Shown here in pieces: positions 50,746 through 59,147 of a stretch of 64,000 nt of DNA (position 1 is its first letter; the number at the start of each line of letters is the position of its first letter). The position numbers were made by a program, and so were the translations under genes. This DNA is from Arthrobacter mobilis (GTDB lineage: Bacteria; Actinomycetota; Actinomycetes; Actinomycetales; Micrococcaceae): assembly GCF_012395835.1 (NCBI RefSeq), contig NZ_JAAZSQ010000015.1:3120-67119 (forward strand), given 5' to 3'. Under the pieces are notes generated by a model that had not been told where the DNA came from, ran no database searches, and worked only from the letters and a program-made list of their open reading frames with translations.

Positions 50746-52205
50746 GAACCGGAGAGCAGTACCTGAAGACCCTCAACGACGGCCGCACGGTCATCCTGGA
50801 TGGCCAGGCCGTGGACAACGTCCTCGAACACCCCGCGTTTGCCCGCGTCGCGCAGACGATGGCCGAACTGTTCGACCTGGCCGCCGACCCGGCCAACGGC
50901 ATGCAGTTCCACTGCGAGGAGATCGGCGGACCGGCCAACCGTGTCTTCGCCGCGCCCCGCTCCGCGGAGGAACTCACGCTGCGCCGGCAGGCCATCGAGA
51001 CCTGGGCCCGGCACACCCACGGCTGGGTCGGCCGCAGCCCGGACCACGTGGGCACCTTCTTCGCCGCCTTCGGCGCCCACCCGGACGTCTTCGCCAACGA
51101 AAAGCACGATTTCGCCGCCAACATCAGCAACTACTACCGGCGGATCCTGGCCGAAAACCTCTACGTCTCCTACGCCATCATTCCCCCGCAGGTCTCCCGG
51201 GCCTCCACCGTCTCGGGCTGGGAAGGCGACTTCCTGCAGGTCGGGGTCGTGCGTGAGACCGACGAGGGACTGATTGTGCGCGGCTCGCAGATGCTGGCCA
51301 CCGGCGCCGCCATCGCCGACGAAGTGTTCGTCACCTGCATCAAGCCGCTGGGACCCGATGATGCGGACTTCGCCGTCAGCTTCGCCCTGCCGGTCGCCAC
51401 CGAAGGACTCAAGCTCTACTGCCGGCGCCCCTACGCGCCGGCCGCCACCAGCGACTTCGACTACCCGCTGACCAGCAAATATGACGAGCCCGACGCACTG
51501 GTGGTCTTCGACGACGTCCTGGTCCCCTGGGAGCGGGTGTTCATCAACCGCGACATCGATACGCTCCGGCGCCAGTTCTTCGACACCGGCGCGCACGCCC
51601 TGGGCAACTGGCAGGCGCAGATCCGCTTCATGACCAAGCTGAAGTTCATTGCCGCCGTGGCCCGCAAGGTCACCCAGGTCAATGGCACGGACAAGATCCC
51701 TGGCGTGCAGGAAAAGCTTGGCGAGCTCGCCGCCGTCGTCGCCTCGGTCGAGTCCGCTGTCCTGGCCGCCGAATACACCGCCACCCGGGACAGCGCCGGC
51801 ATGATGGTTCCGGGCAAGCGCGCCCTCTACGGCGCCATGGGGCTGCAGGCCGAAACCTATCCCCGGGCCATCTCCATCCTGCGCGACCTGGTCGGCGGGG
51901 GCGTGCTGCAGCTGCCCTCCAGCGTGGCCGATATGCGCAGCGAGGTGACCCGTCCCGACATGGAACGGTACGTGCAGTCGCCCGGGGTGCCCAGCGAGGA
52001 GCGGGTCAAGCTGTTCAAGCTGGCCTGGGACATCGTCGGCTCCGAATTCGCCGGCCGGCACCAGCAGTACGAAATGTTCTACGCCGGGGCCCCGTTCATC
52101 GTGAAGGGCGCCTACACCTACCGCAACTTCGGCTACGACGCCCTCGTGGCCGAGCTCGACCAGTACCTGGCAGCCTACGGGATCGCCGGATCGAAGGAGA
52201 AGTAA
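50742..52205 (+). CDS. HpaB-family FADH2-dependent monooxygenase (large component)
   Basis: A 487-residue (about 54 kDa) acyl-CoA-dehydrogenase-fold monooxygenase. RTGEQYLKTLNDGR at the start, ISNYYRRILAENLYVSYAI, and FDDVLVPWERVFI are the 4-hydroxyphenylacetate 3-monooxygenase/HpaB family's marks. It uses FADH2 from the reductase at 52566. The start is a GTG at 50742 overlapping the previous stop. The 54 kDa size matches the described oxygenase of two-component pyrrole-2-carboxylate monooxygenase, so pyrrole-2-carboxylate is one candidate substrate; phenols are another. Confidence 0.87.
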   Translation: MRTGEQYLKTLNDGRTVILDGQAVDNVLEHPAFARVAQTMAELFDLAADPANGMQFHCEEIGGPANRVFAAPRSAEELTLRRQAIETWARHTHGWVGRSPDHVGTFFAAFGAHPDVFANEKHDFAANISNYYRRILAENLYVSYAIIPPQVSRASTVSGWEGDFLQVGVVRETDEGLIVRGSQMLATGAAIADEVFVTCIKPLGPDDADFAVSFALPVATEGLKLYCRRPYAPAATSDFDYPLTSKYDEPDALVVFDDVLVPWERVFINRDIDTLRRQFFDTGAHALGNWQAQIRFMTKLKFIAAVARKVTQVNGTDKIPGVQEKLGELAAVVASVESAVLAAEYTATRDSAGMMVPGKRALYGAMGLQAETYPRAISILRDLVGGGVLQLPSSVADMRSEVTRPDMERYVQSPGVPSEERVKLFKLAWDIVGSEFAGRHQQYEMFYAGAPFIVKGAYTYRNFGYDALVAELDQYLAAYGIAGSKEK

Positions 52206-52207
52206 CC

Positions 52208-52564
52208 GTGGCCAAGCCGGAATTCGAGTTCACCCCCGCCTCGTCGGTGGAATTCACCCCCTGCAACCCGCCCATTGAGGGCCTCTCCGAAGCCGTCCTG
52301 GCCCGGGACGACAGCAACGACAGCGTCACCCGGATCCTCAAGTTCGAGCCGGGTACCGACACCTCCCCGAACGGCGTGCTGGCTCACGACTTCTGGGAGG
52401 AAGTGTTCATCTTCGAAGGTTCCTTCACCGACCTGCGGCTGAACAAAACCTTCAAGGCCGGCGACTGGGCCACCCGGCCGCCGGGCATGAAGCACGGCCC
52501 GTGGCTCTCGGAGTCCGGGGCGAAGATGTTCGAAGTCCGGTACTACCAGAACAGCGGCAACTGA
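52208..52564 (+). CDS. Cupin domain protein (ChrR-like)
   Basis: A 118-residue small cupin. H60 and E64/E65 in HDFWEEVFIFEG form motif 1 (the usual second His of HxH is replaced), and H96 in RPPGMKHGPW forms motif 2. This motif variant resembles ChrR-type anti-sigma cupins and acetylacetone-dioxygenase-like proteins. GTG start at 52208 after GGAGAAG; two bases from the monooxygenase and one base from the reductase, so co-translated. It may isomerise or cleave the oxygenated product. Confidence 0.77.
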   Translation: MAKPEFEFTPASSVEFTPCNPPIEGLSEAVLARDDSNDSVTRILKFEPGTDTSPNGVLAHDFWEEVFIFEGSFTDLRLNKTFKAGDWATRPPGMKHGPWLSESGAKMFEVRYYQNSGN

Positions 52565-52565
52565 C

Positions 52566-53093
52566 ATGAAGCTTGCAACCCTCTTTACCGAACCCGACGC
52601 GCTGGCCATGCGCCGGACCATGGGCCGGTTCCTTACCGGCGTCGCCGTCGTCACCACCAGGTCCAATGACGGCGGGCTGCACGGGATGACCATCAATTCC
52701 CTGACCTCCATCAGCCTGGAGCCGCCGATCCTGATGATCTCGCTCAACTTCGGCACCCGCACCGGAGATGCCCTGCTCGAGAGCGGAAAGTTCGCCATCT
52801 CGATCCTGGGCGCCAAGCAGGAATCGGTGGCCCGCCGGTTCGCGGTCCGCGGGGGCGAACGGTTCGACGGCGGCGAGTTCGACGTCGCCGGCAGCGGGCT
52901 GCCCGTGATCCGCGGTGCGCTCTCGCAGGCAGACTGCGAGGTGGTGAACCAGTACGACATCGGGGACCACCAGGTCTTCTTCGGACAGGTCACCGGCTGC
53001 CGGGACCGCGACGGGCAGGGCCTGGCCTTCAACGCCGGCAAGTTCGGCTCCTTCAAGGACTTCGGCCACCAGGAACTGCCCTGGATCTTCTGA
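52566..53093 (+). CDS. Flavin reductase (small component of the two-component monooxygenase)
   Basis: A 175-residue (about 19 kDa) flavin reductase of the HpaC/short-chain type: MRRTMGRFLTGVAVVTT, NSLTSISLEPPILMISL, and EVVNQYDIGDHQVFFGQV are its marks. It would supply FADH2 to the HpaB-type protein two genes upstream. Its mass agrees with the 18.7 kDa reductase reported for pyrrole-2-carboxylate monooxygenase. Last gene of the operon; a hairpin follows 13 bases later. Confidence 0.87.
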   Translation: MKLATLFTEPDALAMRRTMGRFLTGVAVVTTRSNDGGLHGMTINSLTSISLEPPILMISLNFGTRTGDALLESGKFAISILGAKQESVARRFAVRGGERFDGGEFDVAGSGLPVIRGALSQADCEVVNQYDIGDHQVFFGQVTGCRDRDGQGLAFNAGKFGSFKDFGHQELPWIF

Positions 53094-53106
53094 GTGAATG
53101 ACGATG

Positions 53107-53135
53107 CCGGGGGCTGGCCCTTGGCCGGCCCCCGG
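53107..53135. terminator. Terminator between convergent genes
   Basis: Thirteen-base arms at 53107-53119 and 53123-53135 with one wobble and a 3-base loop, between stops at 53093 and 53138. Confidence 0.7.
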
Positions 53136-53137
53136 CC

Positions 53138-53356
53138 CTAGCTGGCCGCTTCGTTGGGTACGTCCAGCCGGCACCAGGGCCCGCACGGAACGCTGGCCGG
53201 ATGCGTGCTGAGCATCCCGAAGGTCCCGTCCAGGTACGGCCTGCCGTCCTCGGCCCGGCCGAGAATGGTGCGGCCGGCCAGGGCGATGCTCTGGCCGGGG
53301 CCGAGCCGTCTCAGCTGCGGCCAGAGCATGGCCTCAGTTGCGGAGAGGAACAGCAT
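53138..53356 (-). CDS. Hypothetical 72-aa protein
   Basis: A short gene with a strong AGGAGGG 7 bases before the ATG at 53356 and a plausible promoter upstream. The translation (MLFLSATEAML..., later GMLSTHPASVPCGPWC) is well balanced with no signal peptide; it has two Cys near the end. I do not recognise it. It is 89 bases downstream of the cyclase gene on the same strand. Confidence 0.6.
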   Translation of the reverse strand: MLFLSATEAMLWPQLRRLGPGQSIALAGRTILGRAEDGRPYLDGTFGMLSTHPASVPCGPWCRLDVPNEAAS

Positions 53357-53384
53357 GACCACCCTCCTATCGCCGGGTTGGTCA

Positions 53385-53412
53385 ATTATGCACCTTCCCG
53401 CCCGCAGCGCAA
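53385..53412 (-). promoter_or_regulatory. Promoter for the 72-aa gene
   Basis: On the minus strand TTGCGC (53412-53407) and CATAAT (53390-53385) are 16 bases apart, 28 bases before the ATG. Confidence 0.5.
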
Positions 53413-53445
53413 GAGCTTCGGGCGAATTTCCCGCTTGAACCTGCC

Positions 53446-54087
53446 TCAGCTTGCCGCCCAGGCCACGGCCCGGGCCGGGGCGCCGTCGCAGCCTTCGAGG
53501 TTGAGCGGGAAGATGCCCAGCACGGTCTGCTGCGGTAGCCCGGTGGCGGCGCGGAGGTTCTCCACGATGATGCCGTCGCCGCCGAGCACCAGATCGTGCA
53601 CCGGAAGGCGGAACCCGCCCTCCTGGTGCGTGGGGTCCGGGTTGAGCGTGTCCATGGCCAGCAGCCGCATCCCCCGGTCCCACAGTTGCCGGGCCGCGTC
53701 CGCGGACAGCACCGGGTGCCGCTCGTAGCGGGCGCTGCCCCAGTACCGGTCCCAGCCGGTCGAGATCACCACCCGGGCGGGCACCTCGCCGTCCCCGGCG
53801 CCGCCGGCGAGCCGGTCCCAGCCGATCGGCTCGCCGTCGGCCAGGCCGGGAACCTGCAGCACCAGGGCCGGCCCGCACAGTTCCTCCAGCCGCAGCCGGT
53901 CCACGCTCCGCCCGCCGGCCACAGTGTGCGAGGGGGCGTCGACGTGGGTGCCGCTGTGCGAGCCCAGGTGCAGCCGGGACACGGCGACGACGTCGTGCTC
54001 GATGCTCAGGGCCGGCTCGATGCTCACCTCGGGATCGCCCGGGAAGACCGGCATCCCGGTGCGCACCGCCTGGGTGAGGTCACGCAC
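53446..54087 (-). CDS. Cyclase family protein (metal-dependent formamidase-like)
   Basis: A 213-residue cyclase/KynB-type hydrolase. The metal-binding motif HSGTHVDAPSH at residues 44-54 has all the expected H, D and P positions. Relatives are kynurenine formamidase and isatin hydrolase. The start is a GTG at 54087 inside the end of the NCS1 gene (eight-base overlap), so it is translationally coupled to that transporter. It may cleave a cyclic amide imported by NCS1. Confidence 0.85.
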   Translation of the reverse strand: MRDLTQAVRTGMPVFPGDPEVSIEPALSIEHDVVAVSRLHLGSHSGTHVDAPSHTVAGGRSVDRLRLEELCGPALVLQVPGLADGEPIGWDRLAGGAGDGEVPARVVISTGWDRYWGSARYERHPVLSADAARQLWDRGMRLLAMDTLNPDPTHQEGGFRLPVHDLVLGGDGIIVENLRAATGLPQQTVLGIFPLNLEGCDGAPARAVAWAAS

Positions 54088-55468
54088 GGACGGCGTCGTC
54101 CTCCACCTGCTCGGCCAGGTGCCGCTGGCGTCCCTCCGCGGCGCGGGCCCGGACCGCTTTCATGCCGCCCAGATAGAGCAGCAGGCTGACGGCGAAGGCC
54201 GGAAGGGTTGCCCCCACCGGGCTGATCCAGACGTAGGTCCAGAGGTAGGACAGCACCGCGCCGACCACCCACACCACGATGGCGATCCAGTTCACCCCGC
54301 CGGTGTACCAGTAGCGGCCGCCGGCCGCACGCAGCACGTCGACCGTGTAGTTCGCCCGCCGGACCAGGTAGTAGTCGGCGATCATGATCGCGAAGACCGG
54401 GACGAAGAACGCGCCGATCATCACCAGGAACCCGGTGAACTGCTCCAGTAGGCCGAACCAGGTGGACCCGATGACCGAGACCAGGCCCAGCACCAGGGCC
54501 ACCCCCAGGAACGGCAGCCGGCGGCCGGGCAGGGCGTTCACCACGGAAGTGACCATGCCGTAGACCACCATGGTGTTGGTGGCCATGACGGACATGAAGA
54601 TCACGACGGCCAGCGGCCAGCCGAAGGGGCCGACGATCACCGCCGGGTCGAACGGGACGGCCTCGCCGCCGGAGAGCACCACAAAGCCGATCGCGGTCGC
54701 GCCCAGGGACATGGACAGGATGGTGGAGAGGCTGTAGCCGATCCCGGAGCCGATCATCCCGGCCCGCTGGCTCCTGGCCAGCCGGTTGAAGTCCGCCGAG
54801 AGCACCGTCCAGGAAATGGCGGTGGCGATGACGACGTCGAGCACGGTGATCGTGGTGAGTCCGATGGCCTGATCCTGGGCTATCGCGGTGAATTCGCCGA
54901 AGCTGAAGGTGCCGAATGCGGTGGCGAAGACGTAGCCCATGATCAGCAGGATCAGTACGGCCAGCCACGGCTCGACGCGGGCGATGCCCTCGTGCCCGAA
55001 GATCGCCAGGCACACCACCAGCACCTGGCAGAGCACGGCGAACAGGGCCGGGTTGGAAAAACCGGTGACGCTGGCGACCAGGTAGTCGACGGCGAGGCCG
55101 GCGAGCATGGCCTGGACCCAGCTCCAACCCATGAGGATGACGACGTTGGCCGCCACCGGCAGCAGGCTGCCGCGGGTGCCGAACGCCCCGCGGGTCAGGG
55201 CCATGGTGGGCAGGCCGGTACGGGTGCCGATGTTGCCGACGAGGGTGAGCACGACGGCGCCGGCGAGCGTGCCGAGCACGATCATCAGCAGGGCGGTGCC
55301 GTAGCCGACGCCGGGGACGAAGAGCGTCCCGGTGAGCAGGGTGGTCACGACCAGGTTGGCGGCCAGCCAGATCATCAGGATCCGGGGCAAGCCCAGGGTG
55401 CCCCGGGCCGGGCCGGTGCCCTCCGCGTTGGCTTCGAGGTGGCTTTCCAGCCGGGAATACCAGGACAC
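54080..55468 (-). CDS. NCS1-family nucleobase/hydantoin-type permease
   Basis: A 462-residue permease related to cytosine/purine (NCS1) carriers, with about 12 hydrophobic segments. GTLGLPRILMIWLAANL and later RGAFGTRGSLLP in TM2-3 are the family's marks, and SADFNRLARS is the conserved cytoplasmic loop. GTG start at 55468 with GGAGG upstream. It overlaps the cyclase gene, and the SnoaL gene ends 3 bases before. Import of a nucleobase, hydantoin or similar ring is likely. Confidence 0.85.
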   Translation of the reverse strand: MSWYSRLESHLEANAEGTGPARGTLGLPRILMIWLAANLVVTTLLTGTLFVPGVGYGTALLMIVLGTLAGAVVLTLVGNIGTRTGLPTMALTRGAFGTRGSLLPVAANVVILMGWSWVQAMLAGLAVDYLVASVTGFSNPALFAVLCQVLVVCLAIFGHEGIARVEPWLAVLILLIMGYVFATAFGTFSFGEFTAIAQDQAIGLTTITVLDVVIATAISWTVLSADFNRLARSQRAGMIGSGIGYSLSTILSMSLGATAIGFVVLSGGEAVPFDPAVIVGPFGWPLAVVIFMSVMATNTMVVYGMVTSVVNALPGRRLPFLGVALVLGLVSVIGSTWFGLLEQFTGFLVMIGAFFVPVFAIMIADYYLVRRANYTVDVLRAAGGRYWYTGGVNWIAIVVWVVGAVLSYLWTYVWISPVGATLPAFAVSLLLYLGGMKAVRARAAEGRQRHLAEQVEDDAVRA

Positions 55469-55471
55469 GGG

Positions 55472-55894
55472 TCAGGCCTCCGGGGATTTCGGAACGGGCG
55501 AAAGGTGTTCGTGGACGGCAACCGGGCGGCCGTCGGCGCCGGCGGCAAAGACAATGGTCTCGCGTTCGGTATAGCTCTCGGTGCCGTCCGGGGTGCTCAC
55601 GGTGGTATCCACGGTGTGGGTGAAGACGGCCCCGCCGGCGAAGGTGTCCACGCGGCGGTCGGTCGAGCCGCAGGAGAGGACGCGCCATCCCCCGCCGACC
55701 CATCCGTCCCACAGCTGCCGGTACTCATTCCGCGAATCGAGGCGGGCCGGCTCGGTGTGGAAGAGGAACGTCGCCTCGGGCGCGAAGCCGGCGAAGTAGG
55801 CCTCGGTATCCGTGGCCGCGAAGGCACTGATGATGGCGTCAGCGGCGGCGAGCACTTCGGACTCGGACAGCTGCTGGCCCGGACTGGAATTCAT
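55472..55894 (-). CDS. SnoaL/NTF2-like domain protein
   Basis: A 140-residue NTF2-fold protein: helix LAAADAIISAFAATDTEAYFAGF, then beta strands through VFTHTVDTTV and ETIVFAAGADG. SnoaL-like proteins catalyse ring or hydrolysis steps or simply bind. First gene of a likely three-gene operon with NCS1 and the cyclase. It resembles the fused SnoaL half at 24490-25437 only in fold. Confidence 0.8.
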   Translation of the reverse strand: MNSSPGQQLSESEVLAAADAIISAFAATDTEAYFAGFAPEATFLFHTEPARLDSRNEYRQLWDGWVGGGWRVLSCGSTDRRVDTFAGGAVFTHTVDTTVSTPDGTESYTERETIVFAAGADGRPVAVHEHLSPVPKSPEA

Positions 55895-55992
55895 AATGAC
55901 TCCAAGGGTGCGTAATGAGCAACGAATGTTATCCCTGAGGGAACTTTCCTTACCCTAAGGCACCTGCCGCAGCATGTCGAGGAACTTTTCGG

Positions 55993-56439
55993 TCAGAGTT
56001 TGGGCCGCTCCGACTCGACAAAGTCGGCAATCTCCCGGGGCAGGCGGAAAGCCGAGCCCCCGCCGCCGCTGCCGGGCCGCGGGATACCGATGACCGGCCC
56101 GCCGGCCTCCGCAATCTCTCGCCACATTTCGGAGCCGACATCACCGTACGGGTCGGTCTTCAGTTTCTCCTTGGTGGGCATGGAGAGCCTGGACCACCAG
56201 GACACCGGGGTGATTGCCTCCGAACTCCAGCCACCGCTTGCGGAGTAGCGGGCGATCTCCGTCCCCGCGCCGCTGCCGTGCGCCCTGTCGTAGATGACCG
56301 CCTCACCGCGGTCCGCCTGTGCCGCCATCCGTTCGGCCTGCTCCAGGGCCTCGGCCAGCGATTCGCTGAACTGCGCCTGGCCTGCGTCCGCCTCGCCGGA
56401 CCCGCCTGCCGTTCCCATGAGCTTGACGTCGTAACCCAT
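55993..56439 (-). CDS. Hypothetical protein
   Basis: A 148-residue soluble protein with acidic and Gln/Glu-rich helix (FSESLAEALEQAERM) and a tail of mixed charge. No signal peptide or membrane segment. It starts at 56439 with only a weak site. Codon use is like its neighbours. I do not recognise a family. Single gene between the SnoaL unit and the MBL/MHS unit. Confidence 0.55.
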   Translation of the reverse strand: MGYDVKLMGTAGGSGEADAGQAQFSESLAEALEQAERMAAQADRGEAVIYDRAHGSGAGTEIARYSASGGWSSEAITPVSWWSRLSMPTKEKLKTDPYGDVGSEMWREIAEAGGPVIGIPRPGSGGGGSAFRLPREIADFVESERPKL

Positions 56440-56510
56440 CCCACCAGCATGCCACATTAATAAGCATGCTTCCCATCTGCCGGTGCCATTCTGCCGGATC
56501 CGGGGAATGG

Positions 56511-56549
56511 CGACGGCGGCACGCACCTCGTGAGTGCGTGCCGCCGTCG
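56511..56549 (-). terminator. Terminator of the MBL-MHS operon
   Basis: Perfect 16-base arms at 56511-56526 and 56534-56549 with a 7-base loop, 16 bases after the MHS stop on the minus strand. Confidence 0.8.
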
Positions 56550-56565
56550 TGCGGGGCCGGGGAAG

Positions 56566-57978
56566 CTAGGCCCGGACTGCTTCGGTCCCATCCGGCGCGG
56601 CGGCCGGGGCGCCGGTGCCCGAGGCTGCGCGGCTGGACGGAGTATCGAGCTGCTGGATGTCCTCGCCGGAACGGTCCTTGGCGGCCAGCAGGGCCACCAG
56701 GCTCATGCCGGAGAAGGCGATCCAGAGGCAGGCGACCATCCAGAGCGATCCGCCGCCGGCGACCACCAGCGCGGTGGCGATCATCGGGGTGAAGCCGGCG
56801 CCCAGCGTGGAGGCCAGCTGGTAGCCGATGGAGGTGCCGGAGTAGCGCACGGAGGTGGGGAACAGTTCGCCGGCGAAGGCGCCGTACGGACCGGCGGTGA
56901 AGCCCTGCACGACGGACAGGCCCAGGAAGATCGCGAGCATGAACGCAGCCGTGGAGCCCAGGTCCAGCAGCGACATGACCGGGAAGGCCAGCAGCATGGC
57001 GCCGATGTTGCCCCAGATTAGGACCTTGCGGCGGCCCAGGCGGTCCGAGAGCTTGGAGGCAATGATGATCATGATGATGGTGCTCACGCCGCCGAGTGCC
57101 TTGAGGTTGAGGACCTCGGTCGGGACCAGGACGGCCTGCTGCACGGCATAGGCAATGGCCCACGCGCCCATCAGGCCCTGCGCCATCTGCCCGGACAGGC
57201 CGGAGACGACAGCGATCAGCAGCGACTTGGGGTGCTCGCGGACCAGTTCGGCTGCCGGGACACGGCGCTTCTTTGTCTCAGCCCTGGCGGAGAGCTCCTT
57301 GAAGACGCGGGACTCGGAGACGCGCATGCGGATGAAGATGGCCAGCACCATCAGCACGGCGGAGAGCACGAACGGAACGCGCCAGCCCCAGGCCAGGAAC
57401 TGTCCGTCCGGCAGCGTCGCCATGGCCGAGAGCATCAGGGTGCCGAGGATGGTGCCGGCGGGAGCGCCCATGTAGGCGAAGGCCGAGGCGAAGCCGCGGG
57501 ATTCCTTCTTCGCGTTCTCGAAGGCCAGCAGCATGGCCCCGCCCCATTCACCGCCGACGGCGATGCCCTGGAGCAGCCGCAGCGCCACCAGCAGGATCGG
57601 GGCCCAGACGCCGATCTGGTCGGTGGTGGGCAGCAGGCCGATCAGCGTCGAGGCGATGCCCATCATCAGCACGGTGCCGACCAGGATCGCCTTGCGGCCC
57701 AGCTTGTCCCCGAGGTGGCCGAAGATGAAGCCGCCCAGCGGGCGGGCGATGTAGCCGACGGCCAGGGTGCCGAAGGAGATGAAGATGGCCAGGCTCGGGT
57801 CCATGCCGGCGAAGAAGACCTGGTTGAACACGATGCCGGCGGCGGTGGCGTAGAGGATGAAGTCGTAGTATTCGACGGCGGTGCCCAGGAAGCTGGAGAA
57901 CAGGATCCGGCGCATCTCGCCCGGGCCGGCGTGGTAGCTGCCGGCGGGCGTGGCCGGGGTCTGCGGCTGTGTGGTCAT
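56566..57978 (-). CDS. MHS-family metabolite:H+ symporter (copy 3)
   Basis: A 470-residue MHS carrier with TAVEYYDFILYA in TM1, LGDKLGRKAIL after TM2, GGEWGGAMLL in TM4, and FPTSVRYSGTS in the TM10-11 loop. Start ATG 57978 with GAGGAC. It follows the MBL hydrolase by 17 bases, the same order as the MBL-MFS pair at 8172-10681, although the transporter family differs. The C-terminal tail is long and hydrophilic. Imports an organic acid, probably the MBL substrate. Confidence 0.87.
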   Translation of the reverse strand: MTTQPQTPATPAGSYHAGPGEMRRILFSSFLGTAVEYYDFILYATAAGIVFNQVFFAGMDPSLAIFISFGTLAVGYIARPLGGFIFGHLGDKLGRKAILVGTVLMMGIASTLIGLLPTTDQIGVWAPILLVALRLLQGIAVGGEWGGAMLLAFENAKKESRGFASAFAYMGAPAGTILGTLMLSAMATLPDGQFLAWGWRVPFVLSAVLMVLAIFIRMRVSESRVFKELSARAETKKRRVPAAELVREHPKSLLIAVVSGLSGQMAQGLMGAWAIAYAVQQAVLVPTEVLNLKALGGVSTIIMIIIASKLSDRLGRRKVLIWGNIGAMLLAFPVMSLLDLGSTAAFMLAIFLGLSVVQGFTAGPYGAFAGELFPTSVRYSGTSIGYQLASTLGAGFTPMIATALVVAGGGSLWMVACLWIAFSGMSLVALLAAKDRSGEDIQQLDTPSSRAASGTGAPAAAPDGTEAVRA

Positions 57979-57995
57979 GGCGTGTCCTCGGTGTC

Positions 57996-59045
57996 TTAGC
58001 GTGCGGCGGCTGCGGTGCCGGGGGTGGTCAGGGAAACGGGCCCGGCAGTCCGGCCGAAGGGGATGACGTCCAGGTCCTCCGGAATGCTCAGCGGCCCGCC
58101 GAAGGTGGTGCGGGCCTCGGCCCAGGCCTCGGGCGGCGAGTAGCTCGGGACCAGGTGGTGCAGCGCCAGGTGGCGCGCACCGGCGTCGTCGGCGATTTTT
58201 CCCGCCTCGGCGGCCGTGGTGTGGGCGCGGCGGTGGTGGTCCATGGTGGCCTGGAGCATCTGCGCGTCCGAGTACTGGCGGGCCAGGATGTCCAGGTTGA
58301 TCGCCTCGTGCAGCAGCAGGTCGGTGCCGCGGGCCAGGCGCACCATGTTGGCGCAGGGGGCGGTATCGCCGGAGATGGTGACCGAACCGGCCTCGGTGTC
58401 GAAGCGGAATGCGTAGGCCGGCGCCGTCGGGTGGTGCGAGACCAGGATGGCGCTGACCGTGACGTTCCCGTCGCGGAAGACCTCGAACGGTTCCATGTCC
58501 GGGGCGACATTGGTATCCGGGTCGAACCCGGTGCCGGCCGGCAGGACGATCTCCCGCGGGTCGAACTGCTCGAAGGGGCTCTTGGCCAGCGAATCGAAAA
58601 TCCGGTCGTTGCAGTCCGTGGCATACGCGGCAAGCAGGCCCTCGACCAGTCCGGCCACGCCCGGGGTGGGCCGCTGCGGGGCCACCGGCACGGGGACGGA
58701 AGTGGCACGGGGCGAGAGCGGCGGCAGCTTGCCGCGGTCGCCCGGACCCACGATGGGGATCGGGCCGCGCGGGGAATTCTTCAGCTCGAAGGCCCCGAAG
58801 AGCAGCAGCGAGGGCAGGTCCACGGTGTGGTCCGAGTGCATGTGGGTGATGAAGATACCGCCCAGGTCTGCCATGTCCAGGCCAGCGGCATTGGCCTGCC
58901 GACCGGCGCCCTGGCCGCAGTCCACGAGGTACCAGGTGCCGTTGACGACGACGGCGGTGGCGATGCCAAAGCGCGGCGTGCCGTCCTGGTCCTTCCACCA
59001 GCGGGGTCCGCCGGCGGTGCCAAGGGTAATCACATGGGGGCGCAT
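57996..59045 (-). CDS. MBL-fold metallohydrolase (copy 2)
   Basis: A 349-residue MBL protein, paralogous to the one at 9626-10681. It starts MRPHVITLGTAGGP; the zinc motif HMHSDH comes near residue 70 and ISGDTAPCANM is the later metal-binding block; LARGTDLLLHE is shared with copy 1. Start 59045 with AAAGGAA. It heads the operon with the MHS carrier and is divergent from LysR. It likely hydrolyses an ester or lactone. Confidence 0.83.
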   Translation of the reverse strand: MRPHVITLGTAGGPRWWKDQDGTPRFGIATAVVVNGTWYLVDCGQGAGRQANAAGLDMADLGGIFITHMHSDHTVDLPSLLLFGAFELKNSPRGPIPIVGPGDRGKLPPLSPRATSVPVPVAPQRPTPGVAGLVEGLLAAYATDCNDRIFDSLAKSPFEQFDPREIVLPAGTGFDPDTNVAPDMEPFEVFRDGNVTVSAILVSHHPTAPAYAFRFDTEAGSVTISGDTAPCANMVRLARGTDLLLHEAINLDILARQYSDAQMLQATMDHHRRAHTTAAEAGKIADDAGARHLALHHLVPSYSPPEAWAEARTTFGGPLSIPEDLDVIPFGRTAGPVSLTTPGTAAAAR

Positions 59046-59114
59046 CGGGGCCGTTCCTTTCAGCGGTTCAGGTTGCTGCTTCAAGGATCGTGGTGCTCGT
59101 CACATTTGTCTAAC

Positions 59115-59120
59115 TATAAT
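59115..59120 (+). promoter_or_regulatory. Consensus -10 box of the LysR gene
   Basis: A perfect TATAAT lies 28 bases before the LysR start in the 102-base divergent gap; no good -35 is visible, as expected for an activator-regulated promoter. The AT-rich gap is also where LysR would bind. Confidence 0.5.
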
Positions 59121-59147
59121 AACTGGCAAGACCAACAAGGAGAGCTT

